A DNA stretch of 6,645 nt from Dialister sp. (GTDB lineage: Bacteria > Bacillota > Negativicutes > Veillonellales > Dialisteraceae): NCBI GenBank assembly GCA_022722495.1, contig JAIJLI010000122.1:1-6645 (forward strand), in the 5' to 3' direction. A model generated the notes under the pieces. That model was not told the DNA's origin. It saw only the letters and a program-made list of their open reading frames with translations, and made no database searches. Positions 6,262 through 6,645 of the stretch are shown here, piece after piece. The position numbers and the translations under genes are program-made. The first letter of the stretch is position 1, and each line of letters begins with the position of its first letter.

Positions 6262-6338
6262 TGGTCGGAACGACATGATTCGAACATGCGACCTCTACCA
6301 CCCCAAGGTAGCGCTCTACCAAGCTGAGCTACGTCCCG
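6262..6338 (-). tRNA. tRNA-Pro (anticodon GGG)
   Basis: The minus strand folds into a complete 77-nt cloverleaf. The acceptor stem CGGGACG (6338-6332) pairs with CGTTCCG with one G-U. The D arm is GCTC/GAGC around AGCTTGGTA. The anticodon stem CTACC/GGTAG encloses TTGGGGT, giving anticodon GGG (6304-6302). The variable loop is AGGTC, and the T arm GCATG/CATGT encloses TTCGAAT. The 3' ACCA is encoded. GGG reads CCC and CCU proline codons. A TTGACA promoter lies just upstream. A T-rich stretch (TTTTTTATTTTC) follows CCA directly without a separate terminator hairpin, so some transcripts may continue into htpX. Confidence 0.97.
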
Positions 6339-6356
6339 ACGATTACTACATGGAAT

Positions 6357-6385
6357 AGGATACACAATTTGGACGGATTTGTCAA
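6357..6385 (-). promoter_or_regulatory. Predicted promoter of tRNA-Pro (and perhaps htpX-ndk)
   Basis: The minus strand has a perfect -35 TTGACA (6380-6385), a 17-bp spacer and -10 TATCCT (6357-6362, 4 of 6). Predicted transcription starts near 6350, about 12 bases before the mature tRNA 5' end. The strong -35 and short leader suit a stable-RNA promoter. Confidence 0.8.
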
Positions 6386-6393
6386 GGTGGACG

Positions 6394-6464
6394 GGATGAG
6401 AGGTTCAAGGCTTGCCTCTTGGGAGATGTCCTTTGTTCTTCAAATGACGCATCTCTCCTCATCC
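6394..6464. repeat. Long imperfect inverted repeat upstream of the tRNA promoter
   Basis: Outer arms GGATGAG (6394-6400) and CTCATCC (6458-6464) are perfect. Inside, GGGAGATG (6421-6428) pairs with CATCTCTC (6450-6457) with one G-T, and TTTG (6432-6435) pairs with CAAA (6441-6444) around TTCTT. An unpaired stretch (6401-6420) contains AGGC/GCCT. It abuts the next hairpin at 6465. This is probably an intergenic palindromic element; I see no coding sequence and no T-run that would make it a terminator. Confidence 0.5.
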
Positions 6465-6485
6465 GCCTTCCCCGCCGGGGAAGGC
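6465..6485. repeat. GC-rich perfect hairpin
   Basis: GCCTTCCCC (6465-6473) and GGGGAAGGC (6477-6485) form a perfect 9-bp stem around GCC. Stem size, loop size and CCTTCC/GGAAGG composition resemble the inner hairpin of repeat copy A, but the surrounding sequence does not align. No T-run follows on either strand, so it is not a typical terminator. Confidence 0.6.
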
Positions 6486-6500
6486 TTCGAAAGAGGAATA

Positions 6501-6529
6501 CCGCAAGCGTGATCCTCCAACGTCTGCGG
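6501..6529. repeat. Inverted repeat directly after the phosphohexomutase stop
   Basis: CCGCAAGCGT (6501-6510) and ACGTCTGCGG (6520-6529) form 10-bp arms with two adjacent mismatches and a 9-base loop, starting one base after the stop codon of the mutase gene. It may act as a weak terminator or RNA stabiliser; the downstream side (TATTCCTCTTTC) is only partly T-rich. Confidence 0.45.
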
Positions 6530-6530
6530 C

Positions 6531-6645
6531 CTACAATCCCAGTGCGATCTCCCATCTTGCCTTGAAGTCGGCAAATGCACCCCGAGCCTCTTTCTCGTCT
6601 TTTCCTTTGAGGGAATAGTAGATCTTGATCTTCGGCTCCGTGCCG
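6531..6645 (-). CDS. Phosphohexomutase (phosphoglucomutase/phosphomannomutase family), C-terminal end only
   Basis: Only the last 37 codons and the TAG stop are in the window; the gene begins beyond the right edge. The visible protein starts GTEPKIKIYYSLKGKDEKEA. GTEPKIK is the phosphate-binding loop of domain 4 in alpha-D-phosphohexomutases, which interconvert hexose 1- and 6-phosphates such as glucose 1-phosphate and glucose 6-phosphate. The rest (RGAFADFKARWEIALGL) is a closing helix typical of the family. The full protein would usually be 450-600 residues depending on subfamily. Substrate and gene symbol (pgcA, manB, glmM) cannot be decided from this fragment, although GlmM usually has a different spacing here. 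It is followed by hairpins rather than a clear T-tailed terminator. Confidence 0.85.
   Translation of the reverse strand, partial: GTEPKIKIYYSLKGKDEKEARGAFADFKARWEIALGL

Noticed and set aside
1..6645. CRISPR array, insertion sequence, prophage or defence island.
   Set aside because: No regularly spaced repeats, transposase, integrase or nuclease motifs are visible. All identified genes are housekeeping or transport genes.

Overview
This window looks like chromosomal housekeeping DNA from a Gram-positive-type (Firmicutes) anaerobe. I lean towards the Negativicutes (Veillonella/Dialister/Megasphaera-like) from the style of the proteins, the moderate to slightly high GC content and the GC-rich palindromic intergenic repeats. 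That placement is an impression from reading, not a search result. All genes lie on the minus strand, so transcription runs from high to low coordinates. Spacing is tight within operons (4-bp overlap, 0-bp, 10-bp and 12-bp gaps).

In transcription order the layout is as follows. The last 37 codons of a phosphohexomutase (6531-6645) are followed by an intergenic stretch with three consecutive inverted repeats (6394-6529). A strong sigma-A-type promoter (6357-6385) then drives tRNA-Pro(GGG) (6262-6338). The tRNA is followed after 51 bp by htpX, a membrane zinc protease, and then by ndk, nucleoside diphosphate kinase, which ends at a rho-independent terminator (4874-4903). The next gap holds structured repeat copy B (4711-4822), two TTGTA/TACAA-type palindromes, a promoter (4607-4636) and a leader hairpin. 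These precede a two-gene polar amino acid ABC transporter unit, permease then ATPase, closed by its own terminator (3138-3164). Structured repeat copy A (3009-3120) separates this unit from the promoter of gatC-gatA-gatB. That operon encodes the tRNA-dependent amidotransferase GatCAB, and gatB runs off the window's left edge.

GatCAB makes Gln-tRNA(Gln) and/or Asn-tRNA(Asn) by amidating mischarged Glu-/Asp-tRNA. The ABC pair would import a polar amino acid, but no substrate-binding protein is encoded in its operon. HtpX and Ndk are unrelated housekeeping functions that appear to share a transcript, possibly started at the tRNA promoter.

I found no phage, transposase, CRISPR or defence genes and no clearly new protein system. 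The most noteworthy non-coding structure is a pair of direct 112-bp repeats, about 79% identical without gaps by hand alignment. They bracket exactly one transcription unit, the ABC transporter with its own promoter and terminator. Next in interest are the paired palindromes around that unit's promoter and the row of hairpins upstream of the tRNA promoter.
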